From CALBPI01 sp039027435 (GTDB taxonomy: Bacteria; Pseudomonadota; Gammaproteobacteria; Steroidobacterales; Woeseiaceae): a stretch of 64,000 nucleotides of DNA. The notes beneath the pieces were generated by a model. That model had not been told where the DNA came from, ran no database searches, and worked only from the letters and a program-made list of their open reading frames with translations. The translations under genes were made by a program, and so were the position numbers. Position 1 is the stretch's first letter. Each line of letters begins with the position of its first letter. Below, piece after piece: positions 1 to 8,365 of the stretch. The DNA lies in the NCBI GenBank assembly GCA_039027435.1, contig JBCCKF010000015.1:4046-68045 (forward strand), given 5' to 3'.

Positions 1-16
1 GATACTGTCGACACGC

Positions 17-65
17 AAAAAAATAGCCCAGAGACATGAACCTCGAAAGGTGCGTCTCTGGGCTA
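17..65 (-). terminator. intrinsic terminator closing the prp operon
   Basis: Two perfect 12-base arms (24-35 and 54-65, TAGCCCAGAGAC against its complement) enclose an 18-base loop that contains a second small stem (ACCT 40-43 with AGGT 48-51). Read on the minus strand, the hairpin is followed by seven U residues (the A-run at 17-23). This is the classical rho-independent arrangement. It lies about 75 bases after the prpD stop and ends the minus-strand run. Confidence 0.9.
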
Positions 66-140
66 AGTGGTTATGCTAGTTGCAACTTGTGGGGGCAAAA
101 ATCGCGACCTATGCGCAAACCCACAGCGTCACCTTCGAGA

Positions 141-1586
141 TCAGATGGTCATTGCGTCAACAAATTCGTTGACCGGCATCGCTTCGAGCTTGGACTGATC
201 GGAGCATATCTCGATGATGCGTGCGGTCTGCGCCGCCGGAAAGCGGGTCGCGAGGTTACGCGCAAACTTTGCCTCAAGCACGGGTATACCTTCTTCCCGC
301 CGGCGCTTGTGGCCAATCGGGTATTCGATCTCGATGCGGTCCGTCTTGCTACCGTCCTTGAAGAACACTTGCATGGCATTTGCGATCGAGCGCTTGTCCG
401 GTTCGTGATACTCGCGACTGTATCGCTCGTCTTCCTCAACGACCATCAGCTCGCGTAGTGCGTCCACACGCGGGTCCGCTGCTACATCGTCCTCGTAGTC
501 CTCTGCAACAAGGTTGCCTTTCAAGAGGCCGATCGCGGCCATGTATTGCAGGCAGTGATCGCGATCTGCCGGATTGTTCAGCTTGCCTTCCTTCGAGATG
601 ATGCGAATAGCAGACTCATGGGTCGTCAAAACGATACGGTCGATTTCATCGATACGATTGTGAACGGCCGGGTGCAGGCGAACGGCGGCCTCGACCGCCG
701 TTTGCGCGTGGAATTCCGCCGGGAACGAAATCTTGAAGAGCACCTGCTCCATCACGTAGCTGCCGAACGGGCGTTGGAAGGAAAACTGATTACCCTTGAA
801 TGACACGTCGTAGAAGCCCCAGGTCGGTGCGGTCAGGACGCTCGGATAACCGATTTCGCCTTTCATCACGAGCATGGCGAGTCGCACAGCGCGACTGGTC
901 GCGTCGCCGGCAGCCCAGGACTTTCTCGGACCTGCGTTCGGCGCGTGTCGGTAGGTACGAAGGCTGGAACCATCCACCCACGCATGAGAGAGGGCATCAA
1001 TAATCTGGTCGCGATTGCCACCCAGCATCTTTGTGACCACCGCCGTTGATGCAACGCGCACCAGCAGCACATGGTCGAGGCCCACTCGATTAAAACTGTT
1101 GTCGAGCGCGAGTACGCCCTGAATCTCATGTGCCTTGATCATGGCAGTCAGTACATCGCGCATAGTCAGCGGTGCTTCACCCGCAGCCACCCGTTGTCGA
1201 CTCAGAAAATCAGCGACGGCCAGAATACCGCCGAGATTGTCAGACGGGTGACCCCACTCGGCGGCCAGCCAGGTATCGTTGAAGTCCAGCCAACGAATCA
1301 TGCAGCCGATGTCCCATGCGGCTTTCACTGGATCCATGACGTGCTGGGTTCCAGGTACTCTCGCACCACCGGGCACGACGGTACCGGGAACGATAGGACC
1401 GATGTGTTTTGCGCACTCGGGGAATGACAACGCGAGGAATCCGCAGCCAAGTGTGTCCATAAGGCAATGGCGTGCGGTCGTATAGGCGAGTTCGCTGTCG
1501 ATTTCTGCGTTCGCGACATAGTCAGCGATGGCGACCAGCTCCTTATCGGGATCCGGTCGAACGTTGGTCTCTACTCGATTACTCAT
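141..1586 (-). CDS. prpD: 2-methylcitrate dehydratase (MmgE/PrpD family)
   Basis: Cytoplasmic enzyme of the methylcitrate cycle that dehydrates 2-methylcitrate to 2-methyl-cis-aconitate during propionyl-CoA breakdown. The 481-residue protein has the usual PrpD length and carries DFNDT (101-105) and GHPSDN (112-117), both typical of MmgE/PrpD. It is the last gene of prpB-prpC-prpD, 12 bases after prpC, and a GGAAA ribosome site precedes the ATG. No acnD or prpF is present, so this cluster uses the PrpD route rather than the AcnD/PrpF alternative. The family assignment is secure; the exact substrate follows from context. Confidence 0.93.
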   Translation of the reverse strand: MSNRVETNVRPDPDKELVAIADYVANAEIDSELAYTTARHCLMDTLGCGFLALSFPECAKHIGPIVPGTVVPGGARVPGTQHVMDPVKAAWDIGCMIRWLDFNDTWLAAEWGHPSDNLGGILAVADFLSRQRVAAGEAPLTMRDVLTAMIKAHEIQGVLALDNSFNRVGLDHVLLVRVASTAVVTKMLGGNRDQIIDALSHAWVDGSSLRTYRHAPNAGPRKSWAAGDATSRAVRLAMLVMKGEIGYPSVLTAPTWGFYDVSFKGNQFSFQRPFGSYVMEQVLFKISFPAEFHAQTAVEAAVRLHPAVHNRIDEIDRIVLTTHESAIRIISKEGKLNNPADRDHCLQYMAAIGLLKGNLVAEDYEDDVAADPRVDALRELMVVEEDERYSREYHEPDKRSIANAMQVFFKDGSKTDRIEIEYPIGHKRRREEGIPVLEAKFARNLATRFPAAQTARIIEICSDQSKLEAMPVNEFVDAMTI

Positions 1587-1598
1587 TGATGTTTCCTG

Positions 1599-2729
1599 TT
1601 AACTCGATCGTTTATCGAGCGGTACATAACTGCGTGCGTCCGGACCGACGTAGTCGGCACTCGGGCGGATGATTCGATTGTTACTGCGCTGCTCCATCAC
1701 ATGAGCTGTCCAACCGCTGGTTCGCGACATTACGAAAATCGGCGTGAACAGTTTTGTGGGAATCTGCATAAAGCGGTAGGCGGAGGCGTGGAAGAAGTCG
1801 GCGTTTGGGAAAAGCTTCTTCTCATCCCACATGAGAGTTTCAATCGCTTCGGAAATCGCGAACAGCTTGTCGTCGCCGACAGCGTCCGATAGCGCCTTTG
1901 ACCAACGTTTGATCAGCGCGTTTCTTGGGTCACTCTCTCTGTACACGGCATGACCAAAGCCCATGATCTTGTCTTTGCGCTCGAGCATGCCGAGGATTCC
2001 GGATTTCGCATCCTCAACGCTCGAGAAGCCATCGATCAATTCCATCGCCGCTTCGTTGGCACCGCCGTGCAGTGGGCCACGTAATGATCCGATCGCGCCG
2101 GTGACGCAAGAGTGCATGTCCGAGAGGGTTGATGCACATACACGAGCCGTAAAGGTGGATGCGTTGAACTCGTGTTCGGCATACAGAATTAGTGACACGT
2201 CCATCACGCGTTTGTGAAGTGGCTCAGGCGTCTGTCCGTGAAGCAAGGTCAGAAAGTGTTCAGCAATATTTTCGGCTTCCACTTCTGTGTCAACGCGCAC
2301 GCCGTCATGCGAGTAGCGATACCAGTAGGCGATGATGCCGGGCAGGGTGGCCAGGAGGCGGTCCGCGATGTCTTGTTGATCCTCGAAGTTGTGTTCGGGC
2401 TCGAGGTTGCCGAGCATCGAGCAACCCGTTCGCATCACGTCCATCGGATGTGCCGATGCAGGAATGCGCTGAAGCACCTCGCGTAACGCTGCCGGCAATT
2501 TTCTTAGGCCCGACAGTTTTTCCTTGTAGCCATCGAGTTCCGCTGCTGATGGAAGTTCGCCATGGAACAATAGCCAGGCAACTTCCTCGAAAGTCGAGTG
2601 CTCTGCCAGTTCGCTGATGTCATAACCGCAATACGTGAGTCCGCTGCCAGACTTTCCGACAGTGCACAAACGTGTCTCACCGGCGCTTTGACCTCGTAGT
2701 CCTGCGCCACCAAGTTTCTTGTCAACCAT
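1599..2729 (-). CDS. prpC: 2-methylcitrate synthase
   Basis: Condenses propionyl-CoA with oxaloacetate to 2-methylcitrate. The citrate-synthase catalytic triad is visible as His221 (in LHGGANE), His260 (in GFGHAVY) and Asp311 (in NADFF). The length of 376 residues fits the short PrpC/GltA2 type rather than the roughly 430-residue hexameric citrate synthase. It lies between prpB and prpD on the same strand with short gaps, which decides the call in favour of methylcitrate synthase. Some members also have citrate synthase activity. Confidence 0.93.
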   Translation of the reverse strand: MVDKKLGGAGLRGQSAGETRLCTVGKSGSGLTYCGYDISELAEHSTFEEVAWLLFHGELPSAAELDGYKEKLSGLRKLPAALREVLQRIPASAHPMDVMRTGCSMLGNLEPEHNFEDQQDIADRLLATLPGIIAYWYRYSHDGVRVDTEVEAENIAEHFLTLLHGQTPEPLHKRVMDVSLILYAEHEFNASTFTARVCASTLSDMHSCVTGAIGSLRGPLHGGANEAAMELIDGFSSVEDAKSGILGMLERKDKIMGFGHAVYRESDPRNALIKRWSKALSDAVGDDKLFAISEAIETLMWDEKKLFPNADFFHASAYRFMQIPTKLFTPIFVMSRTSGWTAHVMEQRSNNRIIRPSADYVGPDARSYVPLDKRSS

Positions 2730-2762
2730 AGTCTTCTCAGTTCTGTGTGAAGTGCGTGAATT

Positions 2763-3650
2763 TCAGTCTTGATCGTTTGAGCCGAACAAGGCGTCCAGTT
2801 TTTCCTCGAATGCGTGGTAGTCGAGGAATTCATAGAGTTCCTCACGCGTTTGCATTTGCGCTAGCGCCTCTACCTGCGTGCCGCGTTCTCTGATTTCGCG
2901 GAACATTTTGAGTGCTGCTTGATTCATTGCTCGGAAAGCGGACAGCGGATAGAGCGCCATTCGAATACCGACCGATTTCAGTTCGTCGATCGTGTATAGC
3001 GGCGTCATCCCAAACTCAGTCAGATTCGCGAGCACCGGAATTTGCACAGTCTCTGTGACCTTTCGATAGAGCTCGATGTCGGTCATCGCTTCGGCGAAGA
3101 TCGCGTCGGCGCCTGCCTCCTGGTATTGGTGGATACGTTCCAGCATGGGATCCATACCTTCAACGGCAAGCGCGTCGGTCCTCGCCATCACCACAAATTC
3201 CTGATCGGTCTTTGCATCAACGGCAGCCTTGATCCGATCGGTCATTTCCTCGGCGCTTACCAACGACTTGTTCGGTCTGTGGCCGCAGCGTTTCTGACCC
3301 ACCTGGTCTTCGATGTGCACTGCTGCAACACCTGCGTCCGTCATCTCCCGGATCGTCCGTGCGATATTGAACGCGCCTCCCCAACCGGTGTCGATGTCGA
3401 CCAGTAACGGCGTTGGTGTTGCGGCTGTGATTCGACGCGCATCCTCCAGCACGTTGTCCAAAGAGGTCATGCCGAGATCCGGCAGTCCGTAGCTCGCATT
3501 GGCGACACCGGCGCCGGATAGATAGATCGCACGAAACCCGGTGGCTGTTGCCATCATCGCGGCGTAGGCGTTGATCGCGCCGACGATTTGCAGCGGTTGC
3601 TCTGCCTCAAGTGCTGCTCTGAAGCGTGCACCTGCGCTTGTGTTGCTCAT
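2763..3650 (-). CDS. prpB: 2-methylisocitrate lyase
   Basis: Splits 2-methylisocitrate into pyruvate and succinate, the last step of the methylcitrate cycle. The 295-residue protein belongs to the isocitrate-lyase/PEP-mutase superfamily: the metal-site segment VDIDTGWGG is at about 84-92, and the KRCGH signature at 120-124 carries catalytic Cys122. A strong AGGAGG site stands 8 bases before the ATG, so the three prp genes may be translated at a high level even if transcription starts further upstream. No PrpR-type regulator is encoded nearby. Confidence 0.94.
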   Translation of the reverse strand: MSNTSAGARFRAALEAEQPLQIVGAINAYAAMMATATGFRAIYLSGAGVANASYGLPDLGMTSLDNVLEDARRITAATPTPLLVDIDTGWGGAFNIARTIREMTDAGVAAVHIEDQVGQKRCGHRPNKSLVSAEEMTDRIKAAVDAKTDQEFVVMARTDALAVEGMDPMLERIHQYQEAGADAIFAEAMTDIELYRKVTETVQIPVLANLTEFGMTPLYTIDELKSVGIRMALYPLSAFRAMNQAALKMFREIRERGTQVEALAQMQTREELYEFLDYHAFEEKLDALFGSNDQD

Positions 3651-3670
3651 GGTGTTGTCCTCCTTGCGCG

Positions 3671-4189
3671 CTAGAGCTCCCCGTTATGCCAACGGGCATC
3701 GCGCGTCTCTATGTTTTTTCGAAGTCCCGATTCGAATCCCAGTCGCAATGATTCATCCACCGCGCTGTGCGGTATCTCCACCACCGTGTTGCCGCTGGTG
3801 TCGCAAATCACTGTCCTCGGTCCATTGTCTCGCCACAGGTGAATCATCCGAACCAGCCAATATAGGCTGAGAAGGGAAAGCGCAGGTGCGAGTAGCGGCA
3901 GGTCTGAACTGAATGCCGAGAAGTGCACGATCGCCGCCAATGCGAGCGTCAGCAAAAAGTGACGGAACGGATGGTGAAGCACTGAGAGATCGTACGCCTC
4001 AAAGACGAAGAGTGGGTTCAGTAGGAGAAGGTCATGTCGCTCCACTCGCTGCTGTCTTCCCAGTCGCGCCTCGATTGCGAGCATGGCGTCGCCGTAGCGC
4101 AGAGTGTATTGGCGCCAGGCTCTGCGGAATTGCAGGGTTTTGCGCGGAGCCTTCAGCGGAGTGATGTTACTGAGTTTGGTCTTGTCCAT
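3671..4189 (-). CDS. hypothetical two-helix membrane protein
   Basis: A 172-residue protein that I do not recognise. The N-terminal 75 residues are basic and polar, two hydrophobic helices follow at about 78-95 and 99-116, and the remaining tail is soluble. A likely topology is both ends in the cytoplasm. It sits 6 bases after the amidase gene and 20 bases before prpB in one minus-strand run, so cotranscription is likely. Nothing in the sequence shows a functional link to propionate metabolism. Confidence 0.7.
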   Translation of the reverse strand: MDKTKLSNITPLKAPRKTLQFRRAWRQYTLRYGDAMLAIEARLGRQQRVERHDLLLLNPLFVFEAYDLSVLHHPFRHFLLTLALAAIVHFSAFSSDLPLLAPALSLLSLYWLVRMIHLWRDNGPRTVICDTSGNTVVEIPHSAVDESLRLGFESGLRKNIETRDARWHNGEL

Positions 4190-4195
4190 AAGGCC

Positions 4196-5674
4196 TCAGG
4201 CATGCACCGGCGGCAGTGCGTCTCTCCAAGGTGTTGCTTCCTCGAGTTGGTAGGCCAACTGCAAAAGCGTGGCGTCACCGTCGATTGCGGTTGAAAGCTG
4301 CGCGCCGATCGGTAATCCGGTTTCGCTGCGTCCTGCCGGTACCGACATCGCTGGTGTTCCGGCGACGTTGTGGGTCGCTGTGAAACTCGCGAACTCTGTA
4401 ACGCGTTCGGAGAGCAGGTCGAAGTCTAGTGCGGGATCCAGATAGCCGATCTCCGGTGCCGTTGTTCCCGTTACCGGAGACAACCAAGCGTCGTACTCTT
4501 CGAAGAACTCGGCCACTTCCCGTTGGTACAGGCTGAAGAAGGCTAGTGCGTTATCCATGGCAGAGGACGGGAGTTTGCCGTAGCGCTCGGCCAGCGTAAT
4601 GGTGGCTGGCTCCAGCAAGCCCGTGGCTAACACATCGCCGCCAGATTCTTCCGCAATTTGCTGAACGATAGGGAAAACCCCGGCACCCCAAAGCGTGAAC
4701 AGATGTCCGGCAAGCTCCGCGTTGGCGTGCGGCGTCGCTTCTGTCTCGATGATTTCATGCCCGAGTGTCGTCAGTACACGCGCAGTCGCTCGAATCGCAT
4801 CTGCAATCTCAGGTGCCGCAGGTCCTGACGCCGTTGTTAGGCTAAGTGCGATTCGCAGTGGTTTTGTCCTCTCTCGAGTGACAAAACCCACGGGCAGTAG
4901 CGGTCCGCCTTCCGTTTGTTCGGTGAGAGCGAGTATCAATGCACTGTCGCGCACCGAACGGGTGAGCGCGTGCTTCACTGAAATTGGCCAGGCCTGCGCG
5001 CTGTGTCCCTGATCTGGAAATCGACCGATGGATGGTTTTAGCCCGAACAGTCCACACTGAGCGGCAGGTATCCGAATCGACCCACCGCCATCACTGGCCT
5101 GTGCGGCTGGCACCATTCGGGATGCCACGGCTGCGGCAGCGCCACCGCTCGATCCGCCGGGAGTGTGATCGGGATTCCATGGGTTGCGCGTCGGGCCATG
5201 GAGCTTCGGGGACGTTGAAGGCAGCAAGCCAAACTCTGGTGTGTTGGTTTTGCCAAGCACCACAAGCCCGGACTCATCGATTCGATCGGTATACGGTGTC
5301 TGTTCGATTGCGATCCGATCGCGATAAAGCGCAGAGCCGAATGTGGTTCGCATATCGCGGTACGGATTCAGGTCCTTAAGAAGGTAGGGCACACCTGCAA
5401 GTGCACCCTCGGCAACCTGTGCGCGCAAGAGCGCTCGATCATCGTCCCGAGTTACCACAGCATTTAATTGCTTGTTGACCGCATCAATTCGGTCGATTGC
5501 AGCGGCCACAAGCTCTTGTGCAGTCAGCTCACCGGTGATCACAAGATCATGCTGGTCGATGCAATCCAGGTCCGCGATTGATTGGACTGAAACGCCGCGT
5601 TGTTTGCCGCCGCAGCCGGTAACGGCGGCAAGCCCGCCGAGGGCTAGCAGTCGCAGCAGATCACGTCGATGCAC
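4196..5674 (-). CDS. amidase-signature lipoprotein with Tat-like signal
   Basis: A 492-residue hydrolase of the amidase signature family, which cleaves carboxamides with a Ser-cisSer-Lys triad. The lysine is in LLKDLNPY (about residue 99) and the serine-rich stretch GGSSGG lies near 173-178. The N-terminus MHRRDLLRLLALGG has a twin-arginine motif and is followed by the lipobox VTGC with Cys21. This predicts export by Tat and lipid anchoring, which is less usual for a family that is mostly cytoplasmic. The substrate is unknown. The gene overlaps the flavin reductase gene by 14 bases, so the two are probably coupled. Confidence 0.85.
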   Translation of the reverse strand: MHRRDLLRLLALGGLAAVTGCGGKQRGVSVQSIADLDCIDQHDLVITGELTAQELVAAAIDRIDAVNKQLNAVVTRDDDRALLRAQVAEGALAGVPYLLKDLNPYRDMRTTFGSALYRDRIAIEQTPYTDRIDESGLVVLGKTNTPEFGLLPSTSPKLHGPTRNPWNPDHTPGGSSGGAAAAVASRMVPAAQASDGGGSIRIPAAQCGLFGLKPSIGRFPDQGHSAQAWPISVKHALTRSVRDSALILALTEQTEGGPLLPVGFVTRERTKPLRIALSLTTASGPAAPEIADAIRATARVLTTLGHEIIETEATPHANAELAGHLFTLWGAGVFPIVQQIAEESGGDVLATGLLEPATITLAERYGKLPSSAMDNALAFFSLYQREVAEFFEEYDAWLSPVTGTTAPEIGYLDPALDFDLLSERVTEFASFTATHNVAGTPAMSVPAGRSETGLPIGAQLSTAIDGDATLLQLAYQLEEATPWRDALPPVHA

Positions 5675-6170
5675 GCGTCGCTCCCTGGTGGTAGATCAGG
5701 GCAGGGCGGTCAGGAGCAGCAGCGAAGTCGACTACCTCTGCGACAATAATCGTGTGGTCACCGGCATCATGCGTCGCCACAGTGCGTGCGTCGAATGTGG
5801 CACAAGCGTCGCGAACGGATGGATTGCCTGACAGAGTCGTTTCGAAACGGTCATCGTCGGCAATCGCGTGCTGCCCTTTTCGGGCATAGTCTTCGCACAG
5901 CGCTGCCTGATCGGCGGCGAGTACACTGACTGAGAAGTCCCTGCTCGCCGTCCAGAGGGAGTGGCTTGTGGACCCATGCTGGATGCACCACGAAATCAAA
6001 CGCGGCTCGAGAGACACTGAGACGAACGAACTTACCGTAATCGCGAATGGGGCGGTGTGTTCGATGCATCCTCGACTGCTGACAATACAGACTCCTGTCG
6101 GGAATTGTCCCAGCGCGCAGCGATAGGCTGCCGCATCCTCTTCGCGCGGCTTTCGGGTGCTTTCAGGCAT
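5661..6170 (-). CDS. flavin reductase-like FMN-binding protein
   Basis: A 169-residue protein of the flavin reductase split-barrel family (HpaC/ActVB type). These proteins reduce FMN or FAD with NAD(P)H and feed a separate monooxygenase, or simply bind FMN. The ATVSS-like strand (AITVSSFVSVSLEP, about 39-52) and the following SWCIQHGS segment are typical. No partner monooxygenase lies in this window. The gene heads the minus-strand run towards prpD. No Shine-Dalgarno sequence is seen before the ATG; instead a TACAAT box lies only 6 bases upstream. Confidence 0.82.
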   Translation of the reverse strand: MPESTRKPREEDAAAYRCALGQFPTGVCIVSSRGCIEHTAPFAITVSSFVSVSLEPRLISWCIQHGSTSHSLWTASRDFSVSVLAADQAALCEDYARKGQHAIADDDRFETTLSGNPSVRDACATFDARTVATHDAGDHTIIVAEVVDFAAAPDRPALIYHQGATRAST

Positions 6171-6176
6171 CCCGAT

Positions 6177-6182
6177 ATTGTA
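6177..6182 (-). promoter_or_regulatory. possible -10 box of the flavin reductase run
   Basis: TACAAT on the minus strand ends 6 bases before the ATG of the flavin reductase gene. Transcription from it would start at or next to the ATG, giving a leaderless mRNA, which would fit the absence of a ribosome-binding site. No convincing -35 hexamer is visible at 16-18 bases. Confidence 0.35.
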
Positions 6183-6192
6183 CCGAACTCCG

Positions 6193-6205
6193 ACCCAACT
6201 TGGGT
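6193..6205. promoter_or_regulatory. 13-base palindrome, candidate operator
   Basis: ACCCAA-C-TTGGGT is a perfect dyad (six-base arms, one-base centre). It lies just upstream of the TACAAT box of the flavin reductase gene and 75 bases before the divergent DUF4397 gene. The position suits a repressor site. The regulator is unknown. Confidence 0.35.
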
Positions 6206-6280
6206 GTCGAAATATGCGTTATGTCGTCGCCTTCGGATCGGGCGGTGGTATGATGCGCGGCTGATTTGAGAGGTATTTGA

Positions 6281-7660
6281 GTGACGATGTCGAAACACCT
6301 GTGGAAACCGATTCCGAAGATGCTGCTCCTTCTGACGGCGGTCATCGGTGCGGCTTGTACCGACACGCCCGAAGAGGCGGCCGGGCAAGGCACCGCGCAG
6401 GCCATCAACGCAATCAGTGATGTCAGCTCCGTCGAATTTCTGATCGAAGAGACACGGCTCGAAACCGTGCTGTTCCTCCGGACCACGCCATTCAACATAT
6501 TCGATGCGCTCGAGTACGACTTCAATTTCGACTACTTGAGTGGTGTGACCGGCGACCAGGAACGACTCGCGTCGATTACACAGACCCTTGATGTTAATAC
6601 CGCCTACACCTTTGTGTTACACGGGACGGCTGCGGCACCGAGGGTTACCGTCCTGCAGCAACCCGAACGGGATTTTGATGTTGCGGGCACTATTCTCGAG
6701 ATCTGGTTCTCAAATTTCTCGACAACGGCATCCGCCGTGGATTTTTATCTCGGTCAGGAGGGTTTTGATCCTGCGACCGTGGCTCCGCTCGCGACGGGTA
6801 TCACGCAGACCACCGCTTCGGGGACCGTAGAAATCGAAGCGCAAAGCGGCGAGTTTGTGGTGACGGAGGCCGGCAATCCCGCTGCGGTGTTGTTTCGATC
6901 GGAACCGACCGGAGTGACAGCCGGCGAGACTTTGCTTGTGACCCTTCTTGATGCTTCCGAAGAGGTTTTGGGCGACTACGCATTGAGTGTCGGCGGCACC
7001 GTCAGTACAGGCCTTGTGGTCGACAATAGCGCATTGCCGCAAGCGCAGTTCACCAACGCGTCGTTTTCGTCTGGACCGGTCGATTTCTTCCAAACGTCCG
7101 ATCTGCAGAATGCGCTTGCTAGCAACGTTGGACCTGGCCAGATCACGACGCCTGTAGTTTTGCCGGACGCTGACGATGGCGCGTCGTTCGGCCTTACTGT
7201 CACGCCGGCCGGAAATCCAGGGGTTATTCTGGAGGAGCGCGAAATTGTCTTCCCGGATGCACAGAACAGCATCGTATTTTTCTCAGGCAGGCAGGCGGAC
7301 GACAGCACGGCGATTCTGAATATTCCGAGCAACCAACGCGTGGTCTTCGACGCTACGCGTTTGGGTATCTTTAACGGTATCGAGGACGCGGACGCTATTG
7401 AGTTCTTTCTGCTGGAAGAGGACGAGGAGTTTGAGACCGAACGACCGCAAGCGGCGTTGGAGTCGTTACGCATTCAAAGCGAGGCAGTGTTCCCGCCGGA
7501 GTCATTTGACATGCTTGTTGTCGACTTCTTTGATCAGGTGACTCGGACAGATCGAATCCCGCTAGATTTGCTACCCAGTACCATCGTCTGGGTGATCACT
7601 CTCGATACTGCAGACCCCGGCGTCAGCGAGATCGTGGTATTGGATCCGCTTAATCCTTAG
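6281..7660 (+). CDS. DUF4397 lipoprotein
   Basis: A 459-residue exported protein. The signal segment ends in a lipobox (IGAAC, Cys26), so it is predicted to be a lipoprotein. The first half contains a DUF4397 repeat, recognisable from NFSTTASAVDFYL and the following all-beta, acidic sequence; a related second copy may follow. DUF4397 proteins are surface or periplasmic beta proteins of unknown role. The GTG at 6281 is chosen because GAGAGG lies 7 bases upstream; ATG at 6287 is an alternative. It is a single gene, divergent from the flavin reductase gene and convergent with the SDR gene 3 bases away. Confidence 0.8.
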   Translation: MTMSKHLWKPIPKMLLLLTAVIGAACTDTPEEAAGQGTAQAINAISDVSSVEFLIEETRLETVLFLRTTPFNIFDALEYDFNFDYLSGVTGDQERLASITQTLDVNTAYTFVLHGTAAAPRVTVLQQPERDFDVAGTILEIWFSNFSTTASAVDFYLGQEGFDPATVAPLATGITQTTASGTVEIEAQSGEFVVTEAGNPAAVLFRSEPTGVTAGETLLVTLLDASEEVLGDYALSVGGTVSTGLVVDNSALPQAQFTNASFSSGPVDFFQTSDLQNALASNVGPGQITTPVVLPDADDGASFGLTVTPAGNPGVILEEREIVFPDAQNSIVFFSGRQADDSTAILNIPSNQRVVFDATRLGIFNGIEDADAIEFFLLEEDEEFETERPQAALESLRIQSEAVFPPESFDMLVVDFFDQVTRTDRIPLDLLPSTIVWVITLDTADPGVSEIVVLDPLNP

Positions 7661-7661
7661 G

Positions 7662-7691
7662 CGCTAACGTTCGATTTGACCTAGGTTAGCG
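7662..7691. terminator. possible hairpin between convergent genes
   Basis: CGCTAAC (7662-7668) and GTTAGCG (7685-7691) form a perfect 7-base inverted repeat with a 16-base spacer at the junction of the DUF4397 and SDR genes. It lies mostly inside the SDR C-terminal codons and has no U-tract, so its role as a terminator is weakly supported. Confidence 0.25.
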
Positions 7692-8365
7692 TGGATCACG
7701 CTGCCATTGATCACTGGATTTCGAACGCAAAAAACGATGGTGGCAGCGATTTCGTCTGGTGTTGCCAAACGTCCAAGGCACATGTTCGTTGCCAGCGCCT
7801 CGAGAATGCTCTCGTCATTGCCCACATGGTTACGCAACATTTCGGTGTCGGTGAAACCGGGGCTCACGGCTGCCGTGTGCATACCTGTTCCAGTGAGATC
7901 TTGACACGTGGCACGCATCATTCCATTGACCGCATGTTTGCTGGTGACGTAGCTGAACGCGCCAGGCACGGCTTTGTCGCCGAGCGTGCTGCTAACAAAG
8001 ATAACGCTGGAGCCGGGCTTCATGACCGGTACGAAAGCGGCATTCAGTGCTGCGGGTGCGACGACGTTGACGTTGAGCGAGCGCTGCAATTCAGATCGGT
8101 CGAGTGTGGCGGCGGTATCGGAGCTCAGCAATCCTGCGCAATGCACTACGGTGGAAACGTCCGCCTTTGCAAGCTGACTACGTAAATTTTCGACAAGTGC
8201 CGGATCCACAGGATCGGCAAGATCCACAGGGTAGGAGACGACACCGTCGAGTTCGCATGGACGTCTTGAGAGGTTGACGACGTGATAGCCGGCTTCGAGC
8301 AGCTGTCCCGCGGTCGCATAACCGATGCCAGCGCTTGCGCCGGTGATAATTGCCAATTTGTTCAC
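7664..8365 (-). CDS. short-chain dehydrogenase/reductase, possibly pterin-related
   Basis: A 233-residue classical SDR with the cofactor motif TGASAGIG (8-15), catalytic YVTSK (Tyr and Lys near 147 and 151) and a preceding Ser-rich strand (VSSTLG). Its start overlaps the stop of the PTPS-like gene by 4 bases, so the two are translationally coupled. Sepiapterin reductase and FolM are SDRs that work on pterins, and the pairing with a PTPS fold suggests a pterin substrate here. That substrate is inference; the SDR family is certain. Confidence 0.85.
   Translation of the reverse strand: MNKLAIITGASAGIGYATAGQLLEAGYHVVNLSRRPCELDGVVSYPVDLADPVDPALVENLRSQLAKADVSTVVHCAGLLSSDTAATLDRSELQRSLNVNVVAPAALNAAFVPVMKPGSSVIFVSSTLGDKAVPGAFSYVTSKHAVNGMMRATCQDLTGTGMHTAAVSPGFTDTEMLRNHVGNDESILEALATNMCLGRLATPDEIAATIVFCVRNPVINGSVIHANLGQIER

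Noticed and set aside
36..458. 140-codon open frame at the left edge
   Set aside because: Antisense to prpD and running through the terminator hairpin.
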